64,000 bases of DNA from Coptis chinensis (GCA_015680905.1 CM027385.1:76653501-76717500), one strand, 5' to 3'. Numbered from the stretch's first letter, positions 48,387-60,840 are shown. Notes: generated from the letters alone by a model not told the origin. Numbers and translations are program-made.

Positions 48387-48396
48387 CTATATATAG
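48387..48396 (+). promoter_or_regulatory. Putative TATA box of the LRR receptor kinase copy
   Basis: The sequence actatatata lies about 70 bases before the ATG at 48461. Position and sequence fit a core promoter; it is not tested. Confidence 0.45.
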
Positions 48397-48460
48397 AGCA
48401 TAAACTTCACATCTATCACGTAGCCAAGCCAGTGATACTCAACTCCATCATCACAAGTTC

Positions 48461-51400
48461 ATGGCTTCGTATCACATGAAACTGCTGGTCTCTTTTTTCT
48501 TGTCTTATTAGTTTTACTGTTGTTTTCTTATGTGAATGTTAACTCTACTTCTACTAGTCCCAGTAAAGATGCCCATGCACTTCTCAATTGGAAAGATAGC
48601 CTTCATGGTGAGGCCACTTCTGCACTATCTTCATGGGTACTCCCTCCTAGTCATGCCAATTCTTCTCATCACTGCCGCGACTGGTTTGGCATTTCTTGCA
48701 AGGCAGGAAAGGTTGTGGACATTAACCTATCAAACATAAGTTTGGCAGGTACGCTTCAAAGCTTCCCCTTCTCAAACCTTCCAAATCTTAATCGTTTGGA
48801 CCTCAGTTCCAATTCACTGTATGGAGCCATTCCAGTCCAAATTACTGAACTTTCCGAACTCCATTATATCGACTTTGGCGCCAATAATTTATCTGGCGAA
48901 ATACCTTCGGAAATGGGCCAATTAACAAGTCTCCAAAGGCTTGATTTTGCCCAAAACCATCTTTCTGGCTCCATTCCTTCTAGTTTGTGTGATTTGAGAA
49001 ACTTAAACTATCTATCCCTCTTTTCAAATCAATTTTCAGGTCCAATTCCTTCAGAAATTGGAAACTTGAAATCTCTTGCGAAACTAAGTCTTAGTAAAAA
49101 TCATCTCAGCGGTTCAATCCCTTCTTCATTCGGTAGTTTACAAAACTTAACCATATTGTACCTCTATGAGAATGAACTTTCTGGTTCCATTCCTTCAGAA
49201 ATTGGAAACTTGGAATTTCTTGCGGAACTAATTCTTCATACAAATCATCTCAGCGGTTCAATCCCTTCTTCATTCGGTAGTTTACAAAACTTAACCGCAT
49301 TACACCTCGGGGAGAATAAACTTTATGGTTCCATTCCTTCAGAAATTGGAAACTTGAAATCTCTTGCAAAACTAAGTCTTAGTAAAAATCATCTCAGCGG
49401 TTCAATCCCTTTTTCATTCGGTAGTTTACAAAACATAACTATATTGTACCTCTATGAGAATGAACTTTCTGGTTCCATTCCTTCAGAAATTGGAAACTTG
49501 AAATCTCTTACAGAACTAATTCTTTATACAAATCATCTCAGCGGTTCAATCCCTTCTTCATTCGGTAGTTTACAAAACTTAACCATATTGCACCTCGGGG
49601 AGAATGAACTTTCTGGTTCCATTCCTTCAGAAATTGGAAACTTGAAATCTCTTGCGAAACTAAGTCTTAGTAAAAATCATCTCAGTGGTTCAATCCCTTC
49701 TTCATTCGGTAGTTTACAAAACTTAACCATATTGTACCTCAATGAGAATGAACTTTTTGGTTCCATTCCTTCAGAAATTGGAAACTTGAAATCTCTTGCG
49801 GAACTAAGTCTTGGTTCAAATCATCTCAGCGGTTCAATCCCTTCTTCATTCGGTAGTTTACAAAACTTAACCATATTGTACCTCTATGATAATGAACTTT
49901 CTGGTTCCATTCCTTCAGAAATTGGAAACTTGGAATCTCTTGGAACTAGTACTTAATACAAATCATCTTAGCGGTTCAATCCCTTCTTCATTCGGTAGTT
50001 TACAAAACTTAACCGTATTGCAGCTCATGTCTAATAACCTTTCTGGTTATTTGCCACAACAACTATGTGAAGGTGGACAACTTCAAAATTTCACTGCTTT
50101 TTCCAATAATCTCACTGGTCCCATCCCCAACTTGAAAAATTGTCCGAGATTGTTTAGAGCTTGACTAGATGGAAACCAACTCTCGGGAGACATATCAAAT
50201 TCATTTGGCATACATCCAAATCTTGATTTCATTGATTTGAGTAACAACAACTTGTACGGCAATCTTTCAAGTAATTGGAGTGAATGCAAAAATTTAACAA
50301 GTTTTAAAATAACTAACAACAAACTCACTGGTACCATACCTCGTGAGTTTGGAAGGTTGACTCATCTAGGAATGTTTGATCTCTCATCAAACCATCTCAC
50401 AGGAGAGATTCCAAAAGAAATAGGGAACTTGGCTTCGTTAGTGATTCTCAACTTGAGTGATAACCATCTTTATGGCAATTTGCCTACCGAGATTGGAAGA
50501 TTAGGTCGTCTAGAGAAACTAGATTTGTCCACCAACAATTTGAGTGGGCAAATACCAAAAAAGATTGGCGATTGCTCCAGCTTGTATCATATGAACTTGC
50601 GTAAAAATAAATTCAATGGAAGCATACCATCTGAATTGGGCAATCTGGCTCACATTCAAGAGTTGCTCGACCTGAGCCAGAATGTGTTTTCTGGTTCGAT
50701 TCCACCTTCTTTTGCTCAAATGCGTTACTTGGAGAACTTGAATTTGTCACACAATATGTTCTCTAGTTCAATTCCAAACTCATTGGCAGAAATGATAAGC
50801 TTGACTTCTATTGATATATCTTACAATGCATTAGAAGGTTCGGTTCCTGATTGCAAAGCTTTCCGCGAGGCTTCAGCTGAAGCATTTGTTAACAACAAAG
50901 GTTTGTGCGGTCAGGCAAAAGCTTTGCCACCTTGTAGAACTTCTGAAATAAGCAAAGGTGTAAAGGGAAGAGTTAAACTAATCAAGATCATCATTCTTTG
51001 TCTTGTGGGATTGTTCTCTCTTTTGATTGTAATCGTTGGAACTTGTTCCATGTTTTATAAGAAAAAAAGAGTTGAAGAGGAAGTGACAAGAGCAACATGT
51101 AACAATTTATTTTGTATTTGGAATTACAATGGGAGAATTGTATATGAAGACATTATTGAAGCAACGGAGGGGTTTAATGAGAAGTACTGCATTGGGGTGG
51201 GAGGATATGGAAGCGTCTACAAAGCGGTTTTGTCAACTGGACAAGTAGTGGCTATAAAGAAAATTCACCTGGCACAAGATGATGAAGTGGTCAATTTAAG
51301 ATCATTTCAAACTGAGGTACATGCATTAACAAAGCTGAGACATCGAAGCATTGTGAAACTTTATGGATATTGTTCACATGTTCAACACTCTTTTTTGGTA

Positions 51401-52182
51401 TATGAGTATCTGGAAAGGGGGAGTTTAGCCCAACTTTTGAGCAACGTAAAGGAAGCAACTAGTTTGGATTGGAAGAAGAGGATAAACATCATCAAAAGTG
51501 TAGCTAATGCCTTGTCTTACATGCATGGTTGCACACCGCCACTGATTCATCGAGACATTTCGAGCAATAATGTTTTGTTGAATTCAAAATATAATGCTTG
51601 TGTTGCTGATTTTGGTATTGCTCGAGATTTAATACCCGATTCTTCTAATTGGACTGCACCAGCCGGAACGTATGGTTATTTGGCCCCAGGTAAATTTTTT
51701 TTTCTCTCTTGTTCACTATTTACATTCGATTCGTAGGTGAATTTATGGTTTTCTAACATGCGATTTAGTTTCTTTTAAAATATCTGACCACGTTTAAATA
51801 ATATTTTTTTCATGTAGAGTTGGCTTTCACAATGAGGTTGACTACAAAATGTGATGTGTATAGCTTTGGAGTGTTAGCACTTGAAGTGGTAATGGGAAAT
51901 CATCCTGGTGAATTTTTATCATCTCTTGCTACATCATCTTCTACAAGTGGATCAAATGCTTTGTTGATGGATATATTGGACAAACGTCTTCAACTTCCCA
52001 CTACGGAGCTCATAAAGGAAATATTGGTAAGTGCAAAACTGGCGTTTTCATGCGTAAATGTTAGTCCTGAATCTCGTCCCACAATGGACTGTGTTTCTCG
52101 TAAACTAGAAAGTTTGAAGATATCTCTTGTGGAGCCGTTCCACATGATAATTGTTGGACAATTGCTTGGTGAAAAAGTCTGA
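48461..52182 (+). pseudogene. MIK2-like leucine-rich repeat receptor kinase, disrupted
   Basis: The copy resembles subfamily XII-like MIK2/MDIS1-interacting receptor kinases. In order: signal peptide (from ATG 48461), LRRNT-type start KDAHALLNWKDSLHG with paired Cys, more than 20 LRRs with NLSGSIP cores, membrane helix near 50990 (IIILCLVGLFSLLIVIVG), and kinase with Lys of VVAIKKIH, HRDISSNNVLL and ADFGIARD. An intron at 51690-51817 splits the APE motif, and the second kinase exon ends at 52182. Lesions: a one-base loss in the T tract near 48495 breaks the signal peptide from the LRR frame, a two-base loss near 49942, and CGA-to-TGA near 50162. All three would need repair, so it is a pseudogene unless some are sequencing errors. 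LRR count varies between paralogues because of the internal array. Confidence 0.9.
49099..50010 (+). repeat. 144-bp tandem array encoding paired LRRs, seven starts
   Basis: The phrase aatcatctcagcggttcaat starts at 49099, 49243, 49387, 49531, 49675, 49819 and, after a two-base deletion, as aatcatctta at 49961. Each 144-bp unit encodes two 24-residue LRRs (NHLSGSIPSSFGSLQNLT and NELSGSIPSEIGNL). Nucleotide identity between units is very high, so the array was expanded or homogenised recently. Confidence 0.95.
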
Positions 52183-53668
52183 AACTATTTGAAGTACTTG
52201 CTACAATTATATTTCTTGTTACTGCTCAAAGTGGGGATTGTCTTTGGTTTAATAGTCATGTTTGTTTAGTTTTGAATTGTCTAATATTACACTAATACTA
52301 TCCATCTGTGATGAAATAATAAAATCCTACGTGCTCTCCGTTCAAGGGAAGATTTTTAGAACCAGGATATTCATATTGCTGCATTCTTCGTATTTTTTGG
52401 CGACAAGGCCGGTTTGTTGTGCTCTAGTTCCAGTATTCTAGATTTCAATCTTCAAATGCAAAACTTGCCACAACAGCACAAAGATAGATGATTATAGTAA
52501 AAGATATTGGAGTCTCTTGCTTTCTCATGTTTGAAGAACATTTTAGTAATTACAGCATGGTGGTTTCCTATATATGGGAATTATTTATTATCATGTGAAT
52601 CAAAGCACCATGTGTAAATGCGTAAAATTTGTTTATCATTTACCTTACCAATTCAAAATGGTTTGATTGATAGTATTGACTGTACTTTTTATATGCAGCT
52701 GCCTACATATCTAGCTAGTTCTATCATCGAACGAACTAGAATCAAGTCAAATGTAGTTTTATAGAGATTGAACTTGTAAAAGTTTCCATGGTAGTAGAGA
52801 ATGTAGAAGATGCCTCTTCCTCTTGCCCTTGTTACACCACTTGTCCTTTGTAGCCCCTCCCTTGTATGACCTTTGGTTCCCCATTGGTAGCCTATTAAAT
52901 GACGTTAAGTGCTCCGTTGATGAGGTGATCGACCTTTGGTCCTCCATGTATAACTTATGGCTTTTGGGTTGCCTCATTGCTACGATCTAATAGGTTTGCA
53001 TACGTTAATTAATCATCGACAATGACACATGTCAATAATATATTGGTGATAAATATATGCGTCTTATACCATGTACATTGTTTCTTTCTTTTTCACTTTA
53101 ACATTTGCCATCTGTAGTACGTGCTACACTGCTACCACAAAAGTTGACCACTATACGACTTTTTTCAACTCCATTGATTGCATAAAATAGGATCACTTGA
53201 TTGTCTATCTGATCTTCTTCTAAAGTATTTAATGTCCAATTGTTAACTTTAAATAAAATGCAAAGTTAATGCAGTAGTTTACTAAAATGGATCTTAATTG
53301 GGCAGCTAGGCAAAGACATGTTCGTATCTTGGCATAAATTAATAACTTAGTCTAACATACATAGAAACCCATTGCACCTATTATGTGAAGCTTAGCAGCG
53401 GTGGCGGAAGCGGACCATGATATAAAAAGTGTGAATTGAACCTACTCCATATATTTCATGTTGTAGGTACTTAACATCCCCATAATAAAATAAAATATTG
53501 ATTTTTCGAATATCTCAACTATAATAGCAATCACTCCATTTGAGATCAAATGGTTGAAACAGTTTGGAAAACAAAACAATAGCGCTACCTATATACCTTT
53601 TGGGTATCGTACATTGGTACTACGATATTTTTTAGTGTAGGGAGGATCCCTTTATAACATTAGAACTT
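52183..53668. other. Downstream of the receptor kinase; no gene seen
   Basis: Contains the kinase 3' flank and one copy of a 95-bp direct repeat (52671-52765). No coding motif is recognised; a minus frame at 52977-52759 lacks family signature. Confidence 0.5.
52671..52765. repeat. 95-bp direct repeat, left copy
   Basis: Starts tagtattgactgtac, ends gtagttttataga, and differs by about four substitutions from 61586-61680. It contains an intron-end-like tract and gcag followed by an open stretch (QLPTYLASSIIERTRIKS). The two copies enclose 8.8 kb including the Tat retrotransposon. Confidence 0.85.
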
Positions 53669-53884
53669 TCAGGTGAACCTAAAGTGAGTTCTATGAGGAT
53701 ATTCTATAACTCTTACAAACTCAGGCCTACTACTACTCCATAGCGACACATCTTTGGGCAAGGGTGATCCTTTTTTTGCTGTTGCATATGTAGCAAAATT
53801 CGCTTCTCGGAATACATGTGTAATCCGAACCTCTTGAATTGAAGCTTGTTCGATGCCCTGACCCATCTCTGCCTCAGTTGCCAA
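53669..53884 (-). pseudogene. RNase H-like C-terminal fragment (LINE-derived)
   Basis: The minus frame encodes ITHVFREANFATYATAKKGS followed by a Trp/Ser/Pro-containing tail. The H-V-x-R-E-x-N-x-x-A pattern is the end of RVT_3-type RNase H domains of plant L1 elements, with the final catalytic Asp replaced (ATYATA where ADALA is usual). Only this end remains. Confidence 0.5.
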
Positions 53885-54110
53885 GGTACCTTATCCTCTT
53901 TAAAGTAACAAATAGTTGTGGAAGAGTTAGCTGATTTGGTGTTTGCTTTAGTGTTTTTATCAAAAGGTGTCTCTCCTGAAGATGAAAAAACACCAAGGCC
54001 CCTTCTACCGTTTGCCTCCTCCCAAGGAAAGGTTGCTCAAAGCTTCCAAAACCTAAGAGGAGGGTTATACCAAGAAGATTTCTCACTCCCAAGCTGCTGC
54101 TAAAAGGGCG

Positions 54111-55242
54111 GTGGTCGCGAAACCACCTCCCACCACTGCTGAGATTTCTCCAAGCACCACCCCCAGTGCCCCTGCCCCTTACTCTTCCCTCGCTGATTGG
54201 GAGGACGATTTTGAAGCTGCAGGTTCTCCTTCACACCCCCCAGATATGGATGCCACCAAGTTGAAACCTTGGGACAGCGATGAGGAAGAGGGAAACATTG
54301 ATGCTGCAGCAAAGAGCCCTCCCGCTAAGAGGTGCAAAACAACGGGAACTTCCGCAGCCCCTTCAGCCCCAGCCCCAATATTACCGCGACTCGTGTCATC
54401 TACACGTCACCCAGGCAAGGAACTCGTCCCCGTTGGACTTAAAGTCTGGCATCCTGACGTTCAGGCTAGGGATCGTGTGGTCACCACTCGAGACTCTGCT
54501 TTGGACAACGCTGAGGTGGCTGCCACCCTATTCTTAAGTTCCCATCTTCCCCGCGACCAAGCCTACGACGATTCTGGGACGTTTGCTGCCCACCGCACTG
54601 CCATCTACACCGGCTGGGAGAAGGTATGCTTCTGTCCCTTTTTCACTTAGTGTTTTATGTAGATAACCTGCTAAATAGCTCATTTGTGTCCAACTAAGCT
54701 TGGATGTAGGCTACGTCATTCGCAGTCTGACCAACACCCTAGAGGTGGTAAAGCAGGAGATTAATGGACCTGAAGGCTGGAAAGCGCGATACGCTCGTCT
54801 CGAGAAAGACCGCGATGACTCATGTCTTGCGGCTCTCAAATCCCATAAACTGCACTAGGTCGCGGAAGAAACTTTCCACCAACAAATGTTGGAGCTACGG
54901 GCCAAGATGGAGGGCGAGAGAGTAGCCCATGAGGCGTGGCCCAAAACCTTTTGAACAATCATGAAGGTTGCATCGACCGTTTCAGCGTCTTTGAAAAAGA
55001 AGATAGATAGAGAATTACAGCGTCAGCTTGAAGATCTTGCCGTCGCTGGGAGACTTCTTCCTTTGCCCTCCTCAGCCACTATTCCCATTGTTGGTCCTTC
55101 CGCAGTCTCATCGCCGCCAACTGAAGATGATCCCCATGCCAACTCAGAGGTCGAAGACGCAGTAGTGGTTATATCTGAGGGCTCTCCTCAAAAGGAAGTA
55201 GCTGAAGATCCTAGCTCACAAGACGCGGCTGATGAGCAGTAA
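54111..55242 (+). pseudogene. Antisense extra ORF (aORF) of the Tat retrotransposon
   Basis: Plus-strand coding sequence lies opposite to gag-pol. The first exon frame (from about 54080, ATG 54111) is Pro/Ala/Ser-rich then gives DNAEVAATLFLSSHLPRDQA and ends at a GTATGC donor (54625). After an intron it resumes near 54700 with DVGYVIRSLTNTLEVVKQEI, a coiled-coil-like charged stretch broken by stops near 54858 and 54954, then 54961-55242 (SASLKKKIDRELQRQLEDLA and an acidic Ser-rich tail). Such proteins are common as aORF products in Tat elements; function is unknown. No catalytic motif is visible. Confidence 0.65.
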
Positions 55243-55510
55243 AGTGCAGGATGCTTTCTGTGTATTTTGTTGGGCCATAGGTTGCTCTTAAATACTTTGT
55301 TTGTATACTATATGTCCGGTATTTCTGGGTGTTCCCAGCGGGATATCACTTGTGCTTTTGAATTTTAATCCACCGATTCGCGGTAGTTTATTTTATATTG
55401 CATAACTATTTTCACCCTTCCACTGTAATTGCCCCATCTTAACCTCTTGATCAAGAGGATGCTTGTGGGTTACTCAGTTTGCCCCCCTCTTTGGTTTCTA
55501 CTTGGGGCCG

Positions 55511-55810
55511 CTCAGTTTGGCCCCAAGTTGGATTCAGACCTCTTTGTCCGCGAAGGGCTCACCCCCTTCTCTATCTCTGATGTGCTCTTGATTGAGGGCA
55601 ACTCAGTTTGCCCCCAAGTTAGATTTGGACCTCGTTGTCCGCGAAGGGCTCACCCCCCCCCTGCTATCTCTGATGTGCTCTCAATTGAAGGTAACTCAGT
55701 TTTCCCCCAAGTTAGCTTTGGACCTCATTATCCGCGAATGGCTCACCCCCCCTGCGATTGGGGCTGTCCATCTTTGGAGCTATCTGGGGGCATCTCATTT
55801 TGCCCCCAAG
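55511..55810. repeat. Tandem repeat of about 92 bp between integrase and aORF
   Basis: Four imperfect units start with ctcagtttgcccccaagtt-like sequence at 55511, 55602, 55695 and 55794 (last partial). Tat and Ogre elements commonly carry tandem repeats in this 3' region. Confidence 0.8.
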
Positions 55811-56223
55811 TTTGATTTGGATTTCCTGTGCCTTGGTCAATTTCCCTGCACCCTTGCAATTAACAAAGCCATTCCTGGTGGACAAAGTAGTACTCTATTC
55901 ATTGTTAAATTACATAACACAAACATCATTTTAAACTGTCACTATATCACAAGAAGCTGCGGCTTCTGTCATTGATTCAAACATTGTCTATATTATTACT
56001 CATAGAAGATTTTCAACATTCTAATGTTCCAAGGCCTCGCGATGTTTTCTCCCAGTGGTGTCTGCAGTCGATAACTTCATGTACTCCCTTTTTCTACCAC
56101 GGTATAGGGCCCCTCCCAGTTAGGCCCTAACTTTCCATCTACCTCCTTTCTAGTTGCCGGTGTCACTCGCCTCAGAACGCGATACCCCACCTGAAACTAT
56201 CTCGGCTTCACCCTCCTGTCGTA

Positions 56224-57060
56224 CTACCTTTGTAATCTCCTATGATATTCCTCCAGTCGTATGCGGGCTGTGTCTCTCCTCTCCTCCGTGAGATTCAAAT
56301 ATGTGGCCAATATAATCTCATTGACCCCCTCTTCCACCGCTTTGGTTTGGATTGTGGCCGCCACCATCTCTAATGGAATCACCGCCTCTACCCCCATATG
56401 CCATGGCAAACGGTGACTCATGAGTGGAGGTTCGCGGCGTGGTTCGATATGCCCATAACACATGATTTAACTCGTCCGCCCACGCCCCCTTTTTATCCTC
56501 CAGTTTCTTCTTCAGATTGTCCATAATTGTCTTGTTGGAGGATTATGCCTGCCCATTCCCTTCTGGGTTATAAGGAGCCGCAAATCCCTGTTTTACTTTG
56601 AAAGCCTGGAGGAAATCTCGCACCTTCCCACCTGTAAACTGAGTCCCATTATCGGCAATTATGGTGTGTGGCAACCCGAACCGGCATATGATATTTTCCC
56701 ATAGGAACTTCTTCACTTGTTCCTCCTTGATTTGTTGGAGCGCCACGCCTTCTACCCACTTGGTAAAATAATCCGCCGCTAGCATATACTTCGTTCGCTT
56801 GCCACCGCCATTGGTAGCGGTCCTACAATATCCGGTGCCCACATTGCGAACGACCAAGGACTACACACCTTATGCAGGGGCTCGGCTGGGGCATGTATCA
56901 GTGGCACAAATCTTTGGCATTTTTCGCATCTCTTGGCATACTTGGTTGCCTCTCTCTTCATGTGTGGCCAGAAGTAGCCCTGCGACAACACCAATCGCGA
57001 TCGTTCTTCCTGCTGAATGGCTCCCACAACCCCCCTCATGAACCTCTCCCAAGATCTCTT
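56224..57060 (-). pseudogene. Tat integrase
   Basis: Minus-strand frames give the HHCC-type end CEKCQRFVPLIHAP with the preceding YFWPHMKREATKYAKRCEKC, the core YFTKWVEGVALQ, FGLPHTIIADNGTQFTG (second Asp), YNPEGNGQA with the catalytic Glu region, then [20 protein letters not shown] and the C-terminal part. Frames change at about 56840 and 56540, and a stop splits the domain near the catalytic Glu, so it is inactive. Confidence 0.85.
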
Positions 57061-57151
57061 GCGCCTACCGCGACCCTAAACATCTCAACAGAGGTCCGCT
57101 GACGTTCCGTCTGTACAAGTCTCCATCCATTAAAATATATCTTTGGGATAC

Positions 57152-57655
57152 CTATTCCATTCTCTTTATTTCTCGTTTATCCTCGATCTCTATCCCCAAC
57201 AAGAAATTTCTTATGGGCTCTATCCATCCTGGCTCTTCCTCCGCATGGGTCACCCTCACCCGTGATTCGGAAGTACTTGGCTTGTTCAACACCCTGACCT
57301 CGATTGATCTGCCCTCGGACCCTGGAAGTACTGCGGCCACATACGCCAATGCATCCGCATGTCTGTTTTCGCCGCGACCTAGATGAGCGAATCGGATATT
57401 ACCAAACTTACTGGCTTTTCTCTGTAATACTTCCAGGTACTTTGCCATCCTGGGGCATCGAGCAGCGAATTCTCCATTCATCTGACAAATCACCAAGTTG
57501 GAATCGGAATATATTGTCAGCTCTCTCACCCCAAGGTCCACGACTAATTCTAGCCCCGCTATCACCACTTCATACTCTGACTCATTGTTAGAAGCCGCAA
57601 AACCCAACTTCATCGATAATTCAAGGCGATTATTCTCTGGGGTAACTAACACCAC
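57152..57655 (-). pseudogene. Tat archaeal-type RNase H
   Basis: The minus frame reads GFAASNNESEYEVVIAGLEL, YSDSNLVICQMNGEFAARCP and LGRGENRHADALAYVAA. The Glu, Asp (YSDS) and final Asp (HADALA) of an RNase H site are visible. The ASNNEAEYEAL-type motif is that of the extra archaeal-like RNase H acquired by Tat elements. The first acidic residue lies upstream of the present Met. Confidence 0.85.
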
Positions 57656-57829
57656 TCCAATTCCGTTTCCCGTGTCAGTCGCGGACCCATCTGCGAATAC
57701 CCTCTATCCATTCCTCATGTCCCAAGGGTCAAACAAATCCCGGCTGACCTCCCCCTCCCGTTCCATAATCATCTCTTCCCCCCAAGTTGGGTCTTCGGCG
57801 GGGAACTCAGCCAAAAACTCTGCCATAGC

Positions 57830-58481
57830 TTATGCTTTTTCCGCTGTCCGGATTTGATACTCAATGTCATACGCGCTCAACACCACGTCCCATTTCTGCA
57901 TTCTTCCTAATTTGTCCGCCTTTAACGCTTGTTTGAGAGGCAAGTTGGTGACCACGACTACAGAGTGAGCCTCGAAGTAAGACTTCAATTTCAATGCTGG
58001 AAACACCAATGCAAGTGCAAACTTCTCGATCTTGCTGTATCTGGTTTCTGCATCTAACATTGTTTTACTTTGGAAGTACACTGGCCTCTCTACCTTGTCC
58101 ACCACCCTTATCAACACAGAACTAATTGCATATTCAGACACCCCCAAATATAAATACCACCTAATTATACCCCATCGAGGCATCCATGAAGGAAAAAAAC
58201 TTAAACTCGACCGTTCGATCTACCAGTTCATCTATCCGCGACATAGGATAACAATCCTTCGGGCACTGCCGGTTGACATCGGTGAAATCGACGCACATCC
58301 TCACCTTCCCGTTTTTCTTGGGTACGGCGACGATGTTTGAAAGCCATTCGGTAAACTGACACTCGCGGATTATTCCTGCAGCTTTCAACCTCTGCACCTC
58401 TACTCTTATCCCTTCTGCATACTGCGGTCTTACTCCTCTCATTTTTTGCCTGACAGGTTTGGCCCCTTCTCGCATGTGCAA
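57830..58481 (-). pseudogene. Tat reverse transcriptase and connection region
   Basis: 58481 onward (minus) gives GIIRECQFTEWLSNIVAVPK, KNGKVRMCVDFTDVNRQCPK and FKFFSFMDASMGYN (motif A). After a deletion that removes the YxDD region, 58183-57830 gives YLGVSEYAISSVLIR, KSYFEAHSVVVVTNLPLKQA and KWDVVLSAYDIEYQIR of the RT-RNase H region. Loss of the catalytic YxDD makes the enzyme inactive. Confidence 0.85.
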
Positions 58482-58714
58482 CCTGTGACAGGCAACTCTG
58501 GATCTAGCCCCATCAAATCCTCAATCGACTATGCAAAAACATCGCTGTTCTTTGTTAACAAAGCAACTAACTCCACCTTCCAACCCTCTGGCAATTCAGT
58601 CCCAACAGACACCAATTTCTCTTCTTCCCCCTCCCCCAGATTCACGGTCTCAGTCTCATCTAGCGTCTTTCCCCCCTCCGACCCGTCTTCTTTAGAAGCC
58701 GTGGACTGTAGTTG

Positions 58715-59473
58715 CTACGTCGGGGACTTGTCCTCCTCTTGCACTCCCTCCTCTGGTGCGCGGACCAAATCTCTAACCACCACCTGGTGAATGTTTTGGG
58801 CGGCGACTTGGTCCCCTCTTATCTCATAGGTTTCGCCATTGGTCGGAAAGTGGACCACCTGATAGTATGTGGATGGAACTGCTTTCATTTCGTGGATCCA
58901 TCTTCTTCCCAAGATCGCATTATACTGTGAGGCGGCATCCACTACCATGAAACGAGTGAACACCGTCACCGGTCCCGCAGTTACGGGTAACTGTAACTCC
59001 CCAATGGGTTCTGTCATGCTGCAATTGAACCCAAACAGATTAGTATTTGGGGGCTACATCTGCCTCTGTTTAATGCACATTTCCTCCATCGCGCCCCTAA
59101 ACAACAAGTCCACTGAACTCCCGCAGTCTATCAAAACCCTCTTCACCATATAATTACCCACCGCTACTGTAATTACCAAAGCATCTTCATGAGGCGCGGT
59201 TACTGCTTCCAGATCCTTCGGGGTGAACTCTATCCTTCCGTCCCCCATGGCAGACCCGGGTACCGGTCGTGGAATGCATGAAACCTCATTTATCTGCTGT
59301 AAATTGGCAGTCCTTCTTACTTTATCCCAGTGAGCATTCCTTCGCATCGTCTCCCCACTGAATATGACATTGATTGTACCTAATATCCTGGCCACAGCCG
59401 GTGCTCTTTCAACTGGATGCCTCTCCTTAATAAACTCCCTTAACAACCCTTTCTCTATCATTCTCTTGATCAA
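58715..59473 (-). pseudogene. Tat protease region
   Basis: The minus frame 59473-59054 ends with VKRVLIDCGSSVDLLFRGAM, the aspartic protease active-site loop with the usual DTGSS or DSGSS read as DCGSS. The following frame (59017-58715) carries FMVVDAASQYNAILGRRWIH, matching the ILGR flap region. One stop separates the two. Confidence 0.8.
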
Positions 59474-59720
59474 TCATCACAACGCGAAACACTCATTGGT
59501 AGTGTGATTTCTGATCTGGTGATAAGCGCAGAACGGCTTATCTTCTAATTCCCTAGGTATGTTTTGCGGACCTTCGTAATACTGCATCCCTTTAATCAGT
59601 GGCAGGATTTCATCCAGTGGTTTATTCAGCGGTGTTGATTCTACGTTGCGATATGGTTTTCTTTCGCGGATCTCCCTCCTAACTTGGTCTCGCCTCTCTC
59701 GATTTCAGCGTGGATCGCCC

Positions 59721-60788
59721 CTATAAGATCCCCTCTCTTGTCACAGCTTTACCTTTGTCTTTCCGGTCTTCCTGTTCTACATTCTGTATTGACTTATTTG
59801 CCTTTCTCGGCTCCTTGGCATTCCTCTGTAACATATCTTCATAACGGATGTACTTCTCAACCTTCGGATACAACGCGTGCAGAGTGGTGACCTCGATTTT
59901 GGATACAGATTCATGGACTCTGGTTCCCGGCTTCAATCCATGTTGGAAAGCAATGACTGCAGTGTGCTCATCCAGACTTTCCACCCTCAAAGTCTCCTCC
60001 TTGAATCTGCATAGGAATTCCCTGAGCGTCTCATTGGACTTCTATTTGACATTAAACAGATCCGCAATATCCACTACCCTCCTTTTCTGGTGAATGAAGT
60101 GGTCTTCGAATGCCTGCCCCAATTCCTCGAACTTAGTCACACTCCGCAACGCCAACCGATAGTACCAGTCTGACGCTCCACCCTTCAAGCTGGCGGGAAA
60201 CATCATGCATCGGAGTCCATCATATCTGCTCTCTTGCCACAGCAGCATCTGCTGCCTAAAATGGTGTAGGTGGTCCGCCGGATCGCTCTTCCCGTCGTAC
60301 CTCTCGAATCTTGGTTGCGTGAACCTCTTGGGCACCTCGGCGTTCCAGACTGCATCGGCCAATGGATTCTGATTGGGCCCAGCCACCACCTTATTCACCA
60401 CCCCTTGACTTTCCCTTTCTGCCACTCGATTCCTTTCTCGGTCCTTTTCAATCATCGCTTGGACCATCTCCAGTGTAATGCCTTCCCCCGGATCACCTCT
60501 TGGCCGATGAAGCGCTTCCTCATGCCTGCCTTCCACTTCGCTATTCTCTGGCTCTCTTATATCTTCCTCTCCCTGTGTGGATCCTCTTTCTTTTCTCAGA
60601 CTGTCATTCTCGGTTCTCAACCTCCCTATCTCCTCCTGTAACAGCCTGGTGGCTTCCCCCGCTACCTCTTGAACTTCCTCTTCCACCTCTTCCGTTTCTT
60701 CCATCTCCACGCTCATAGTCTCGTCTCCCACTCCCTCAGTCCTCACTTTTTTGGGTCTCCCTCTTGTTTTCTTCGCTACGGTTGCCAT
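59721..60788 (-). pseudogene. Tat gag
   Basis: Start is taken at ATG 60788 (MATVAKKTRGRPKK), about 50 bases after the primer-binding site. An acidic Glu-rich and coiled-coil region follows, then the gag core FERYDGKSDPADHLHHFRQQ and FPASLKGGASDWYYRLALRS, FEDHFIHQKR. A stop at 60042 precedes DEHTAVIAFQHGLKPGTRVH in the next frame, ending near 59721. The 323-codon frame that starts at 61013 includes LTR and leader and overstates the N-terminus. Confidence 0.85.
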
Positions 60789-60840
60789 CCTATTCCCTTT
60801 TCTTAACAATCGCTTGAACGTAAACCTTCCTCGTTCGTTA

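Noticed and set aside
49099..50010. Regular 144-bp repeats as a CRISPR-like array
   Set aside because: Units are contiguous, coding and translate to LRR pairs in a plant receptor kinase.
53100..54100. 3' LTR of the Tat element
   Set aside because: No sequence here matches tgtgttgtttag or the rest of 60861-61551.
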